Notes: a model not told the origin generated them from the letters alone. DNA of 25,869 nucleotides from Acidimicrobiia bacterium (GCA_022865365.1 JALHSW010000034.1:1-25869); one strand, 5' to 3'; shown: positions 1-7,505, numbered from the stretch's first letter. Program-made: numbers and translations.

Positions 1-306
1 CACGCTGTGGCCTGGCCACTGCGGACCACCGACTTCGACGTCCTGGGCCACGTGAACAACGCCGTCGCGTGGACCGCCGTCGAGGACGAGCTCGCTCGTC
101 GCGCACCCAGTGTTGGTGGCCCCGAACGCGGGCTCGCCGGCGCGACGCTCGAGTATCGGGCCGCGATCGACCTCGGGGACGCTCCCGAGCTCGTGTCGAG
201 CATTGCGCCGGGTCTGCTCTCGTGCTGGCTCCGGTGCGATGGCGACGTCCGAACCGCGGCACTCGTGCGGCTCGACCCGGCCGATCTGTCAGGGTCAGCA
301 CCGTGA
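1..306 (+). CDS. Acyl-ACP/acyl-CoA thioesterase-like protein, C-terminal part (5' truncated by window)
   Basis: The reading frame is open from base 1 and ends at TGA 304-306, so the true start lies before the window. The visible ~101 residues begin with the stretch TTDFDVLGHVNNAVAW, which matches the hot-dog-fold signature of acyl-ACP thioesterases (aspartate before G-H-V-N-N-A). In that family this motif starts the second hot-dog domain, so an N-terminal hot-dog domain may lie outside the window. The expected activity is hydrolysis of acyl thioesters in the cytoplasm. The next gene starts about 30 bases later on the same strand and the two may be co-transcribed, but a candidate promoter lies between them. 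The fold assignment is good; the acyl carrier (ACP or CoA) cannot be told from this fragment. Confidence 0.72.
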   Translation, partial: HAVAWPLRTTDFDVLGHVNNAVAWTAVEDELARRAPSVGGPERGLAGATLEYRAAIDLGDAPELVSSIAPGLLSCWLRCDGDVRTAALVRLDPADLSGSAP

Positions 307-333
307 GACCCGTCGTTCTTCGCGGGCAAGCGG

Positions 334-339
334 TAACGT
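334..339 (+). promoter_or_regulatory. Candidate leaderless -10 element (TAACGT)
   Basis: TAACGT fits the actinobacterial -10 pattern TANNNT. Seven bases after it lies an in-frame TTG (347-349) of the glycosyltransferase gene, the geometry expected of a leaderless transcript. It overlaps the GTG at 338 that I chose as the start. No clear Shine-Dalgarno sequence precedes that GTG, so the real start may be TTG 347. No -35 element is obvious. Confidence 0.35.
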
Positions 340-1132
340 GAACGGCTTGAGTGCAACGGCGGCGTTCGCTCCACGGGCCATCCCGTTGTTCAGCGTGGTC
401 ATCCCGATGTGGAACGAGGAGGACTCGTTCGCGGCGACGGTGGGTGTCCTCCTCGCCGCATGCGACGACCTCGCGGCTCGGGGCGCGATCGAGACGTTCG
501 AGCTCGTTCTCGTCGACGACGCGTCGGGCGACTCCACGGGCGCTCTCGCCGACGCCGCGGCCGCCGCGGATCACCGGATTCGGGCACTGCACCACGAGCA
601 CAACCTCGGGCTCGGCGGCTCGATCAGGACCGGACTCGCGGGCGCCCGCGGTGATGTCGTCCTCTACACGGATGCCGATCTGCCCTTTGACCTGTTCGAG
701 CTCCCGCGCCTGGTGCGGCTCCTGCAGGTCTACGAAGCCGGGATCCTCAGTGCGTGGCGCACGGACCGGCACTCCGAGGGCTTTCGGCGCGCGATCTACT
801 CCGGGTTCTACAACCTGCTGGTCCGAGTTCTCCTGCGGCTGCGCGTCCGGGACGTGAACTTCGCGTGCAAGATGATCCGCCGTGAGGTTCTCGACGACAT
901 CGAGCTGCGCAGCACCGGGTCGTTCATCGACGCGGAGCTCATCGCCCGGGCGAACCGGCGCGGCCACCGGATCATCCAGGTGGGGCTCGACTACTTCGCG
1001 AGGTCCGTCGGCGTCAGCACGCTGTCGTCGTGGCGGACGATCCGTGGGATCCTGCGGGAGATGTTCTCGATGTCCCGTGAGATCCGCCGCTTGCGCCCGG
1101 CGGCTCCGCCCGAGGCCGGGGACGCGTCATGA
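338..1132 (+). CDS. Family 2 glycosyltransferase, dolichol/polyprenyl-phosphate mannose synthase-like
   Basis: This is a cytoplasmic GT-A glycosyltransferase of about 264 residues, likely charging a polyprenyl phosphate with a sugar. Visible GT2 features are VVIPMWNEE near residues 20-28, VDDAS near 59-63, the nucleotide-side NLGLGGSIRTGL near 89-100 and YTDADLPF near 110-117, which carries the metal-binding acidic pair. The later RDVNFACKMIRRE block resembles the acceptor region of DPM1-type enzymes. There are no C-terminal membrane helices, as in short soluble DPM synthases. The reading frame extends much further upstream, but that part only overlaps the thioesterase in another frame and looks non-coding. 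GTG 338 is used here and TTG 347 is an alternative. The stop overlaps the next start by 4 bp (ATGA). A PIG-V-like enzyme two genes on could use the lipid-linked sugar it makes; that link is inference. Confidence 0.82.
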   Translation: MNGLSATAAFAPRAIPLFSVVIPMWNEEDSFAATVGVLLAACDDLAARGAIETFELVLVDDASGDSTGALADAAAAADHRIRALHHEHNLGLGGSIRTGLAGARGDVVLYTDADLPFDLFELPRLVRLLQVYEAGILSAWRTDRHSEGFRRAIYSGFYNLLVRVLLRLRVRDVNFACKMIRREVLDDIELRSTGSFIDAELIARANRRGHRIIQVGLDYFARSVGVSTLSSWRTIRGILREMFSMSREIRRLRPAAPPEAGDAS

Positions 1133-1995
1133 GCGATCGCCTGCTCGTCGTCAACGCAGATGACTTCGGTCTCACGTCCGGGGTGGACCGCGCAATCCTG
1201 CGCGCCGGCGCCGACGGGATCGTCACCAGCACCTCCGTCCTTGCGACCGGATCCGCGTTGGCCGGTTCGGTCTCCGATCTGCGGGCTTCAGCCCTGGGCA
1301 TCGGCGCGCACCTGATCGCGGTCGGCGGTGCTCCGCCGCTGCTCTCGGCGCGCGAGGTGCCGAGCCTCGTCGACGGGCAGGGCCGCTTCCCGCGCTCGTG
1401 GCACGTGTTCGTCGGTCGCTCGGGGCGACGTGCGGTCGATCCCGACGATCTCGAGCGAGAGTTCACGGCACAGATCGAGTCGCTCATCGGTTCCGACCTG
1501 TGCTTGACCCACCTCGACACGCACCAGAACATCCACCTCTGGCCGTCAGTCGCGCGCGTCGTCGTGCGACTCGCCCGGCGCTACGACATCGGGTTCATCC
1601 GGATCCCGCGCACGAAAGGACGCTCACCGCTCGCGATGGGTGTTCGCGTGCTCTCCGGGCGTCTGACGCGTCGGGTCACCGCGGCGGCCCTGCCGACGAC
1701 GGGCGCGACAGTCGGGCTCGACGAGGCCGGCGCGCTGCACGAGACCGCCCTACACGATGCCATCGGGCGCCTCGGTGCGTCGGGCGTCGACGCGGCCGAC
1801 ATCGTGTGCCATCCCGGAGAGGCCGGTGACGCCGAGCTCGAAGCCACGGGGTGGGGCTTCGCGTGGGCGGACGAGGTCGCCGCGCTGACGTCCCCGGCGA
1901 CGTCCGAGGCGGTGCAGGCGGCAGGCTTTCGTCTTGGCACCTATGCCGACGTGGCCCGAGCCGAGGCGCGCGTGCGTCCCGGCAACCACAGCTAG
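1129..1995 (+). CDS. ChbG/YdjC-family carbohydrate deacetylase
   Basis: This 288-residue protein belongs to the YdjC/ChbG/HpnK family, metal-dependent enzymes that remove acetyl groups from N-acetyl-sugars. The family signature NADDFG is at residues 9-14. GAHL near 59-62 holds a probable metal-ligand histidine (H61). HLDTHQNIH at 128-136 holds further metal or catalytic histidines. CHPGE near 228 matches the C-terminal conserved segment. Length is typical. The ATG overlaps the glycosyltransferase stop by 4 bp, so translation is probably coupled. Sitting between a lipid-sugar synthase and a membrane mannosyltransferase, it probably trims an acetamido sugar on a glycolipid or surface glycan. 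HpnK-like proteins occur in hopanoid clusters, but no hopanoid gene is visible here. Confidence 0.85.
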   Translation: MSDRLLVVNADDFGLTSGVDRAILRAGADGIVTSTSVLATGSALAGSVSDLRASALGIGAHLIAVGGAPPLLSAREVPSLVDGQGRFPRSWHVFVGRSGRRAVDPDDLEREFTAQIESLIGSDLCLTHLDTHQNIHLWPSVARVVVRLARRYDIGFIRIPRTKGRSPLAMGVRVLSGRLTRRVTAAALPTTGATVGLDEAGALHETALHDAIGRLGASGVDAADIVCHPGEAGDAELEATGWGFAWADEVAALTSPATSEAVQAAGFRLGTYADVARAEARVRPGNHS

Positions 1996-1998
1996 CGT
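1993..1998 (+). promoter_or_regulatory. Candidate leaderless -10 element overlapping a stop codon (TAGCGT)
   Basis: TAGCGT fits TANNNT and begins with the TAG stop codon of the deacetylase gene. Six bases later is GTG 2005, the spacing expected for a leaderless start. That GTG is not in frame with the membrane mannosyltransferase: it opens a six-codon reading frame ending at TGA 2023-2025, which overlaps the usable GTG at 2022. Confidence 0.4.
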
Positions 1999-2000
1999 CC

Positions 2001-2027
2001 GGCCGTGGTGAACTGGCCGTGGTGAAT
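2001..2027 (+). repeat. 14-bp tandem duplication at a gene start
   Basis: GGCCGTGGTGAACT (2001-2014) is followed directly by GGCCGTGGTGAAT (2015-2027). Each copy carries the GTGGTG double start. Because 14 is not a multiple of three, only the GTGs in the second copy are in frame with the downstream gene. Confidence 0.9.
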
Positions 2028-3296
2028 CCGACGGCCGCGGGTGACGCGGGTCGCCGAACCTCGGTGGCCGAGCCGACGCAGCCTGAGCCGACACAGACCA
2101 AGCCGAAACATGGGCGTTCGCCGACGCGCAACCTGCTCGCCGGCGTGGCGCTCGCGTACGTCGCAATCGCCGGGGTCCTCACGGGCATCACCGCGTTGGC
2201 GATCCACCTCGCCGGCGCCGCACCGACATTGTCGTACCGCGGGTCGAGCGTCCTCGGAGGTTGGTGTCGGTTCGACTGCACCTGGTACGTCGACATCGCC
2301 CAGCGCGGCTACTACTACACGCCGGGCAAGCAGTCGTCGGTCGCGTTCTTCCCCGGCTACCCGCTCGTCGTGCGCGCCGTCGACGGCATCGTCGGCAGCC
2401 CGGTCATCTCCACCGCGCGCGTCACCTGGGTGGCGGGCTTCGCCGCCGCGGTGCTGTTCGCGCTCTGGACCACGGGGCGCCTCGAGGCGCGCGTCGCCGG
2501 CTGGGCGGTCGCGGTCTTCCTGCTCTACCCGTACGGGTTCTTCCTCTTCGGCGCGGGTTACGGCGACGCGCTGTTCGTCGCACTCGTGCTTGCCGCGTTC
2601 GTGCTCGTCGAGCACGAACAACCGGTGCTGGCCGGCGTCGCCGGGGCGCTGGCCGGGGTTACGCGCCCGATCGGCGTGGCAGTGGTGGCGGGCCTCGTGC
2701 TCGTCGTGCTCGAGCGGCGGGGCGGGCTCCCGCGTCGCGCGGGTACCACGGGCGCCCTGGCACGGCTCGGCGTCCCTGCCCGCATCGAGCTCGGGCGGTT
2801 CCGGCCGCGCGACGCCGGCGTCCTCCTCGCAGTGCTGGGCCCGGTGGCCTGGTCGGCGTGGCTGGCCGACCGCTTCGGTGACGCGTTCGCGTACGTGACC
2901 GTGCAGCAGGCATGGGATCAGACCGAGGGTCCGCACACCTGGTTCAAGGTCGGCTTCGGGGGTCAGCTCCTCCGCGGTGCGGACACCGGGTACGTGGCGG
3001 GGCTCGTGATCCAGGCGATCCTTACCCTGGTGGCACTTCTCGCGGCGCCGGCGATCGCGCGGCGGTTGGGTCCGGGATACGCCGGCTACACGGCCGTGGT
3101 CGTCGTGCTCGCGGCGTTGGGGACGAAGGACTTCCAGGGCATGGGTCGTTACCTCCTCGCTGCCTTCCCGCTGTTCGCGCTCGTCGGCGTACTGATCGCC
3201 GACCGGCCGCGCGTGCGCGTGGCCCTGATCGGCGCGTGCGTTGTACTCCTCGCGTTCGCTGCGTTCGGCTTCGCTCGCAACTGGTACCTCACGTGA
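2022..3296 (+). CDS. PIG-V-like integral membrane mannosyltransferase
   Basis: This protein of about 424 residues starts with a hydrophilic tail of roughly 35 residues, followed by many hydrophobic helices. The segment WCRFDCTWYVDIAQRGY, in the first extracytoplasmic loop, matches the PIG-V/COG5542 pattern in which an acidic residue and W-Y precede I-A-x-x-G-Y. AFFPGYPLVVR, also typical of the family, follows shortly after. Such enzymes are GT-C-type transferases that take mannose from a polyprenyl-phosphate donor on the outer face of the membrane. The reading frame is open upstream to base 1851, but that part overlaps the deacetylase in another frame. GTG 2022 (or GTG 2019) is the first reasonable start. 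The stop overlaps the methyltransferase start (GTGA). The acceptor is unknown. Confidence 0.78.
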   Translation: MNPTAAGDAGRRTSVAEPTQPEPTQTKPKHGRSPTRNLLAGVALAYVAIAGVLTGITALAIHLAGAAPTLSYRGSSVLGGWCRFDCTWYVDIAQRGYYYTPGKQSSVAFFPGYPLVVRAVDGIVGSPVISTARVTWVAGFAAAVLFALWTTGRLEARVAGWAVAVFLLYPYGFFLFGAGYGDALFVALVLAAFVLVEHEQPVLAGVAGALAGVTRPIGVAVVAGLVLVVLERRGGLPRRAGTTGALARLGVPARIELGRFRPRDAGVLLAVLGPVAWSAWLADRFGDAFAYVTVQQAWDQTEGPHTWFKVGFGGQLLRGADTGYVAGLVIQAILTLVALLAAPAIARRLGPGYAGYTAVVVVLAALGTKDFQGMGRYLLAAFPLFALVGVLIADRPRVRVALIGACVVLLAFAAFGFARNWYLT

Positions 3297-3976
3297 GCGA
3301 CGTCGCGGGGACGACGGCTCGACGTGCGTATCGCAGCGCACCGCTGACCGTCCGCGTCCACGTCGCGGGCCGCTGGTGGACGTGCCCGTTCGGGCCGATC
3401 GCCGATGCGTTGACTGGCGCAGACCGGGTCCTCGACGTCGGGTGCGGACACGGACTGTTCCCGCTGTACCTCGGCATACGTCATGGCGCATCCGAGATCG
3501 TGGGCGTCGAGATCGATCGGGAGAAGCTGATCGTCGCACGCGCGGCGGCGCTCTCCGCCGGGCTCGCCAGCCGCGTGAGCTTCGAGGAGGTCGGCCCCGG
3601 GTACACACCCGCAGAGGAGCCCCCGGTTCGTCCCACCGAGGGTTGGGACGGGATCAGCGTCGTGGACGTGCTCTACCTCATGGGCCCGGAGCGCGCGATG
3701 CGGCTGCTCCGTGCCGCAGCGAAGGCGCTCGCCCCCGGCGGGAAGCTCGTCGTCAAGGAGATCGATACGACCCCGGCGTGGAAGCACCGGATCAGCGCGG
3801 TGCAAGAGGTCGTCGCGACGCGCGTGTTGCGCATCACCCAGGGCGATCACAACCAACAGGTCGCGAGCTCGACCGTCGTCGCCGAGCTGACGTCAGCAGG
3901 CTTGGACGTCACGACCGTGCGGCTCGACCGAGGGCGCATCCACCCCGACTACCTGGTGGTGGGGACCCGCCCCTGA
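3293..3976 (+). CDS. Class I SAM-dependent methyltransferase
   Basis: This protein of about 227 residues has a Rossmann-type methyltransferase core. Motif I is VLDVGCGHGLF at residues 46-56, the acidic ribose-binding end of strand 2 is GVEID at 71-75, and a WDGISVVDVLYLM segment corresponds to motif IV. LRAAAKALAPGGKLVVKEID is the usual post-motif segment. The start GTG 3293 overlaps the preceding TGA by 4 bp, implying translational coupling. It closes the glycan cluster, so an O-methylation of a sugar or lipid is plausible, but the substrate cannot be read from the sequence. Its stop lies 2 bp from the stop of the convergent regulator-like gene, leaving no room for a separate terminator. Confidence 0.83.
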   Translation: MSDVAGTTARRAYRSAPLTVRVHVAGRWWTCPFGPIADALTGADRVLDVGCGHGLFPLYLGIRHGASEIVGVEIDREKLIVARAAALSAGLASRVSFEEVGPGYTPAEEPPVRPTEGWDGISVVDVLYLMGPERAMRLLRAAAKALAPGGKLVVKEIDTTPAWKHRISAVQEVVATRVLRITQGDHNQQVASSTVVAELTSAGLDVTTVRLDRGRIHPDYLVVGTRP

Positions 3977-3978
3977 GG

Positions 3979-5847
3979 TCAGGGCTGCGCGGCGCGGAGG
4001 GTCTCGACGGTCAGCTCCGTCGTAGCGCCGGCGTGCACGCCGAGCCCGCTTCCCCGACACGGCTCGCGGCCGAGGTCGATCGACGCTCGCGACAGCGCGG
4101 CCACGGTCAGCACGGTCTCGGCGTCGACGCAGACGGTGAGGCGATCGCCCTGCACGGTGAGGGCGACCATGTGGCGTCCGTAGAGCCCCGCCGGGTCGGT
4201 CACCGGCACCTGCACGATCGGTCGCCAGTGCGGTCGGTCGTCCGCCAAATGTTGGAGGAGATACCCGCCACCGCTGGTCGCCGGGTCGAGGTCGAAGGAG
4301 TAGCCGGTCACGCGCTTGTGCTCGTCGACGCTCGCGCGGAACAACACGCCGAAGCCTGCACCCGCGCTGTAGTCGAGGACCACCTCGATCGTGACGTCGC
4401 CTGTGGCGACGAGATCCGAGAGTGCCCAGCGCGTGTCGGCGCGGCGAAGGGCGAGCGCGCCGTCATCGGCCATCGAGGTCGCCGGGAACAAGCCGCCGAT
4501 CTGCCAGCCGGTCCCGGCCGGCTGGAACGGGGCCGCCCTCGCGGGGGTGTGGAGCTCGTCGGGCACGACGCTGGTCGCGGTCGTGTCGTGTGGGGCGCGC
4601 CAGAGGATCGGGGTGGTGTCGAGCGGCTCGGGCGCCGTGTCGTCGATCGTGGTGTCGTCGATCGTGGTGTCGTCGATCGTGGTGTCGTCCCGGCCACCGT
4701 CGCGGAGGACCACCGCGGGTGGTGCTTCCGCGACTGCCGCCGCGTCGCGCAGGCCGGTCCAGTCCGTCGCCGCGTCGTCGGGGACGGCGTAGGCGCTCGC
4801 CGCGTCGGTGAGCGGCCCTTCGAGCACGTCGACGACGAAGCCGTCGATCCCGTCGTGACCGTTCGGCGCGGGCGGCGTGAGGCCGAAGGGGTCGGAGCGC
4901 AGGGTGGGCATCGGGACCGCGAACGGGTCGGACACAGGCTCGGATGCTTCGCCGGGTACCAGCGGGTCGAAGGGGTCGGGGCGCGTGTCGTCGACATCGG
5001 CCCCGAGGGTGGTGGACTCCGACCCGGGCAGCGCGAACGGGTCCCGGGGCAGGGTCGAGAGTGGGTCGATCGGCGCTCCGGACGGGTCCGTGGCCGTGCC
5101 CGGTGCCTGTGTGTCTGGTGCCGATGCATCGGCTTCCATCGCGGGCATCGGCATCGCTACGGGCGACGGCTGGGGTGAGAACGGATCCTGGGCGCGCGGC
5201 GCCGAGAAGAAGTCGACGACCGGCGACTCGGGATCGGGCGTCCCGAAGGAGCTGTAGACGGACGTGTCGCCTGACTGCGGTGCGGAGGGGCCTGACTGCG
5301 GTGCGGAGGAGAGGGACAGCGGGGGGAGGATCATCGCCCGGAGGCGGGCTGCCTCTTCCTGGCTCGCGCCGATCAGCTCGACGAGTCGAGCCTCGATGGC
5401 TCCCGGTGTTCCGCCGAGGGCTTCGGCGAGCGCAACCAGGTCCGGCTCGCGCAGCGGCACGCGGCTCCCGGGCGGGAGGTTTCGGAGCTCGTAGACCATC
5501 GACAGGTACTCGCGCAGGAGACCGTCGGGCGGTGCCGGGTCGCGGAGGCGCCTGATGCTGTCGCCCATCGCGAGGGACGAGAGGCCCGAGCCCACCTTGA
5601 GTGGCTCTCGCCCGGGGAGGAGCTCGTTCACGTCTACGCCGCACGAGCCGGCGAGGCACCAGAGATCGCTCTCGGGGATCACGATGCGGCCGCGCTCGTA
5701 CGCAGCGAGCTCGCGACGGGTCAGCCCGGCCGAGCGGGCAACCTCGGAGCGCGAGAGGCCCTGCTTGCGTCGGACCTGACGGAGGTGACGCCCCGTATCC
5801 TTCGACGACTTGCCCCCAGCCTGGGTCTGTTCGACAGTCTTCGCCAC
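3979..5847 (-). CDS. HTH (XRE-type) protein with disordered DPF-repeat linker and C-terminal LamG/DUF1080-like domain
   Basis: This 622-residue protein has an unusual architecture. Residues 21-78 form a Cro/C1-type helix-turn-helix (LSRSEVARSAGLTRRELAAYERG). Residues ~95-175 are a helical, charged region that may mediate oligomerisation. Residues ~175-435 are low complexity, rich in P, S, T, D and A. This stretch holds five DPF motifs between about residues 215 and 330, and a tandem DDTTI array near 387-404. Residues ~440-622 look like a jelly-roll of the LamG/DUF1080 type (GDVTIEVVLDYSAGAGFGVL and later strands), usually glycan-binding or glycan-processing. No signal peptide or membrane helix is visible, so all parts should be cytoplasmic. 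It starts at GTG 5847 without a clear Shine-Dalgarno and is divergent from an SDR gene 78 bp away. A ligand-sensing regulator is inference. Confidence 0.72.
   Translation of the reverse strand: MAKTVEQTQAGGKSSKDTGRHLRQVRRKQGLSRSEVARSAGLTRRELAAYERGRIVIPESDLWCLAGSCGVDVNELLPGREPLKVGSGLSSLAMGDSIRRLRDPAPPDGLLREYLSMVYELRNLPPGSRVPLREPDLVALAEALGGTPGAIEARLVELIGASQEEAARLRAMILPPLSLSSAPQSGPSAPQSGDTSVYSSFGTPDPESPVVDFFSAPRAQDPFSPQPSPVAMPMPAMEADASAPDTQAPGTATDPSGAPIDPLSTLPRDPFALPGSESTTLGADVDDTRPDPFDPLVPGEASEPVSDPFAVPMPTLRSDPFGLTPPAPNGHDGIDGFVVDVLEGPLTDAASAYAVPDDAATDWTGLRDAAAVAEAPPAVVLRDGGRDDTTIDDTTIDDTTIDDTAPEPLDTTPILWRAPHDTTATSVVPDELHTPARAAPFQPAGTGWQIGGLFPATSMADDGALALRRADTRWALSDLVATGDVTIEVVLDYSAGAGFGVLFRASVDEHKRVTGYSFDLDPATSGGGYLLQHLADDRPHWRPIVQVPVTDPAGLYGRHMVALTVQGDRLTVCVDAETVLTVAALSRASIDLGREPCRGSGLGVHAGATTELTVETLRAAQP
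4637..4689 (-). repeat. 15-bp tandem repeat encoding DDTTI units
   Basis: The unit GTGTCGTCGATCGTG (+ strand) occurs three times in a row (4637-4651, 4652-4666, 4667-4681), followed by a partial fourth copy to 4689. Read on the minus strand in the gene's frame it encodes a repeated DDTTI pentapeptide. The period is a multiple of three, so copy-number change would keep the reading frame. Confidence 0.92.
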
Positions 5848-5915
5848 GCGGGACGTATCGACCTACTCGCCTGCTCGCTGAAGGGCAGAATGCAGCCTCG
5901 ACGCCGAGCAGGAGC

Positions 5916-5919
5916 GGAG
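5916..5919 (+). promoter_or_regulatory. Shine-Dalgarno deciding the SDR start
   Basis: GGAG at 5916-5919 lies 6 bases before ATG 5926, with a second GGAG at 5911. This favours ATG 5926 over the upstream in-frame ATG at 5890. The rest of the 78-bp divergent gap (5848-5925) shows no convincing TANNNT hexamer at leaderless spacing on either strand. Confidence 0.7.
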
Positions 5920-5925
5920 CACACG

Positions 5926-6687
5926 ATGGCCGATCAGGATTTCGCGGGCAGGGTCGCGCTCGTCACCGGGGGTGGTTCGGGGCTCGGCCAGGCCGCGGCA
6001 CGGCTGCTGGCCGGGCGGGGGGCGCTGGTGGTCGTGGCGGACGTCAACGAAACGGGTGGGGCGGAGACGGTGCAGCAGTGCATCGATGCCGGGAGCGAGG
6101 CGGTGTTCTTCCGCACCGACGTCACCCTCGAGGCCGATGTCCAGGGCGCGGTGGCGACCGCGGTCGAGCGCTGGGGGCGCCTCGACGCCGCGATCAACAA
6201 CGCGGGTATCAATGGACCGGCGAAGCCGATCGCCGACTACACACTGGACGAGTGGAACACCGTGCTCGCGACCAACCTCACCGGGGTGTTCCTCGGCCTC
6301 AAGTACGAGATCCCCCAGATGCTCGCTCAGGGCGGTGGTGCGATCGTGAACACCTCGTCTGGTGCCGGATTGCGGGGATTCGCGCTGCTCCCCGCGTACG
6401 TCGCGACCAAACACGCGGTGCTCGGGCTCACGAAGGCGGCCGCCCTCGCGTATGTGAAGGCGGGAGTGCGCGTCAACGCGGTGTGCCCCGGGAGCACCCG
6501 GACACCGCTGCTCGAAGGTTTCATGGGCGGCGACCCTGCGATGGAGGCCGCGATAACGAACTCTGCGCCGATTGGCAGGCTGGCGCGGCCGGAGGAGATC
6601 GCGGAGGCCATGGTGTGGCTGCTCTCCGACGCTGCATCGTTCATGGTGGGCCACGCGCTCGCGGTCGACGGCGGCGCGATCGCGTGA
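5926..6687 (+). CDS. Short-chain dehydrogenase/reductase (classical SDR)
   Basis: This 253-residue classical SDR has TGGGSGLG at residues 14-21 for the dinucleotide, an acidic residue at the end of strand 2 (VVVADV) that suggests NAD(H) preference, NNAG at 91-94, and catalytic S145, Y158 and K162. The C-terminal VDGG ending matches the FabG-like subfamily. Start and length are well supported by a GGAG 6 bases before the ATG. The gene converges on the dioxygenase gene with a single base between the two stop codons. Substrate is unknown. It could act with the neighbouring dioxygenase in lipid or sterol-like oxidation, but that is only positional inference. Confidence 0.88.
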   Translation: MADQDFAGRVALVTGGGSGLGQAAARLLAGRGALVVVADVNETGGAETVQQCIDAGSEAVFFRTDVTLEADVQGAVATAVERWGRLDAAINNAGINGPAKPIADYTLDEWNTVLATNLTGVFLGLKYEIPQMLAQGGGAIVNTSSGAGLRGFALLPAYVATKHAVLGLTKAAALAYVKAGVRVNAVCPGSTRTPLLEGFMGGDPAMEAAITNSAPIGRLARPEEIAEAMVWLLSDAASFMVGHALAVDGGAIA

Positions 6688-6688
6688 C

Positions 6689-7492
6689 CTACCGCTGTCC
6701 CCACACCATCGGATCGTCGTCGGGTGCGTCGCCGAGCATCGCGACGGGGTCGTGCTTGTCGATGTGGCCGATGAGACCGGCGTAGATCCCGTACCCCACG
6801 AGCCGGCGCAACCGCGGCGAGAAGTGGGTGGCAACATCCTGCGGGATGCCGAGCTGCTGGTTCTCCTGTTGGCGGACGAAGCCGGCGCAGTAGTTCATCG
6901 CGAGTCCGGCCCGTCGCTCGTTCGTGGTGTTCGCGCCTCCCCCGTGCCACAGGCTGCCGTGCCAGAGCAGCACACTGCCCCTGGGCATCTCGGCGGCGAT
7001 GCTGTCGTAAGGGTGTCCGTACTCGGGGCTGTGGTCGGTGAGGTGCGACCCGGGGATCACGCGGGTCGCACCGTTGGCTTCGGTGAAGTCGGTGAGCGCC
7101 CACATCGTGTTGCAGACGAGCGGCGGGTGGGGCTTGGGGAGCGGGATGAGCTGGTCGTCGGCGTGGATCGGCTGGGCGTCCTCGCCGGGCATGATGCTGA
7201 TCGACGAGAGGGAGGAGACCAGGCAGCCCGGGTCGAGCACCCGCTCGACGATCGGCAGCACCCGCTCGTGCACCGGGACCTGCTCATAGATCTTCCCGAG
7301 TGCGAGCAGGTTGTAGATGCGCACCGTCCGCGCGCCCTCGAAGCTGTTGCTGGCCGGCTGCACGTCGTAGGTGGACTCGAGCCGGAGCAGATCGTCGCCG
7401 AGCGCCGCGACGAGATCGGGTGTGATGACGCCCTCGAGGACCGTGTAGCCATCGCGCTCCACGGCGGCGACGTGCGCCCCGACGTTGCTCAC
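6689..7492 (-). CDS. Phytanoyl-CoA dioxygenase family protein (Fe(II)/2-oxoglutarate oxygenase)
   Basis: This protein of about 267 residues is of the PhyH family. The iron-binding facial triad is visible: H110 and D112 in PIHADDQ, and a distal His in LWHGGGAN (H183 most likely). The following NERRAG supplies a candidate arginine for the 2-oxoglutarate carboxylate. N-terminal DGYTVLEGVITPDLV and central GSHLTDHSP are typical. The reading frame continues upstream past 8200, but that part overlaps the carbonic-anhydrase gene in antisense and looks non-coding. GTG 7492 is chosen because the PhyH homology begins there and a -10 hexamer lies 7 bases upstream, pointing to a leaderless message. The hydroxylation substrate is unknown. 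Confidence 0.85.
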   Translation of the reverse strand: MSNVGAHVAAVERDGYTVLEGVITPDLVAALGDDLLRLESTYDVQPASNSFEGARTVRIYNLLALGKIYEQVPVHERVLPIVERVLDPGCLVSSLSSISIMPGEDAQPIHADDQLIPLPKPHPPLVCNTMWALTDFTEANGATRVIPGSHLTDHSPEYGHPYDSIAAEMPRGSVLLWHGSLWHGGGANTTNERRAGLAMNYCAGFVRQQENQQLGIPQDVATHFSPRLRRLVGYGIYAGLIGHIDKHDPVAMLGDAPDDDPMVWGQR

Positions 7493-7499
7493 GGAGGGA

Positions 7500-7505
7500 A
7501 GGCTA
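7500..7505 (-). promoter_or_regulatory. Leaderless -10 element for the dioxygenase gene (TAGCCT)
   Basis: On the minus strand TAGCCT is followed by 7 bases and then GTG 7492. No Shine-Dalgarno is present between them. It shares its TA (7504-7505) with the plus-strand hexamer of the divergent gene. Confidence 0.6.

Noticed and set aside
1992..3608. A 538-codon open frame on the minus strand opposite the membrane mannosyltransferase
   Set aside because: Composition is dominated by R, E, H and G with no recognisable domain. It is antisense to well-supported genes, and long spurious frames are common in GC-rich DNA.
4637..4689. Short regular repeat considered as a CRISPR array
   Set aside because: Units are 15 bp, contiguous and without spacers, and they encode a peptide repeat in frame.
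4875..5200. DPF motifs as eukaryotic-style adaptor (AP2) binding sites or a transferred eukaryotic gene
   Set aside because: The tripeptide is short and low-complexity, codon use matches the neighbours and bacteria lack the adaptor complex. The resemblance is most likely chance.
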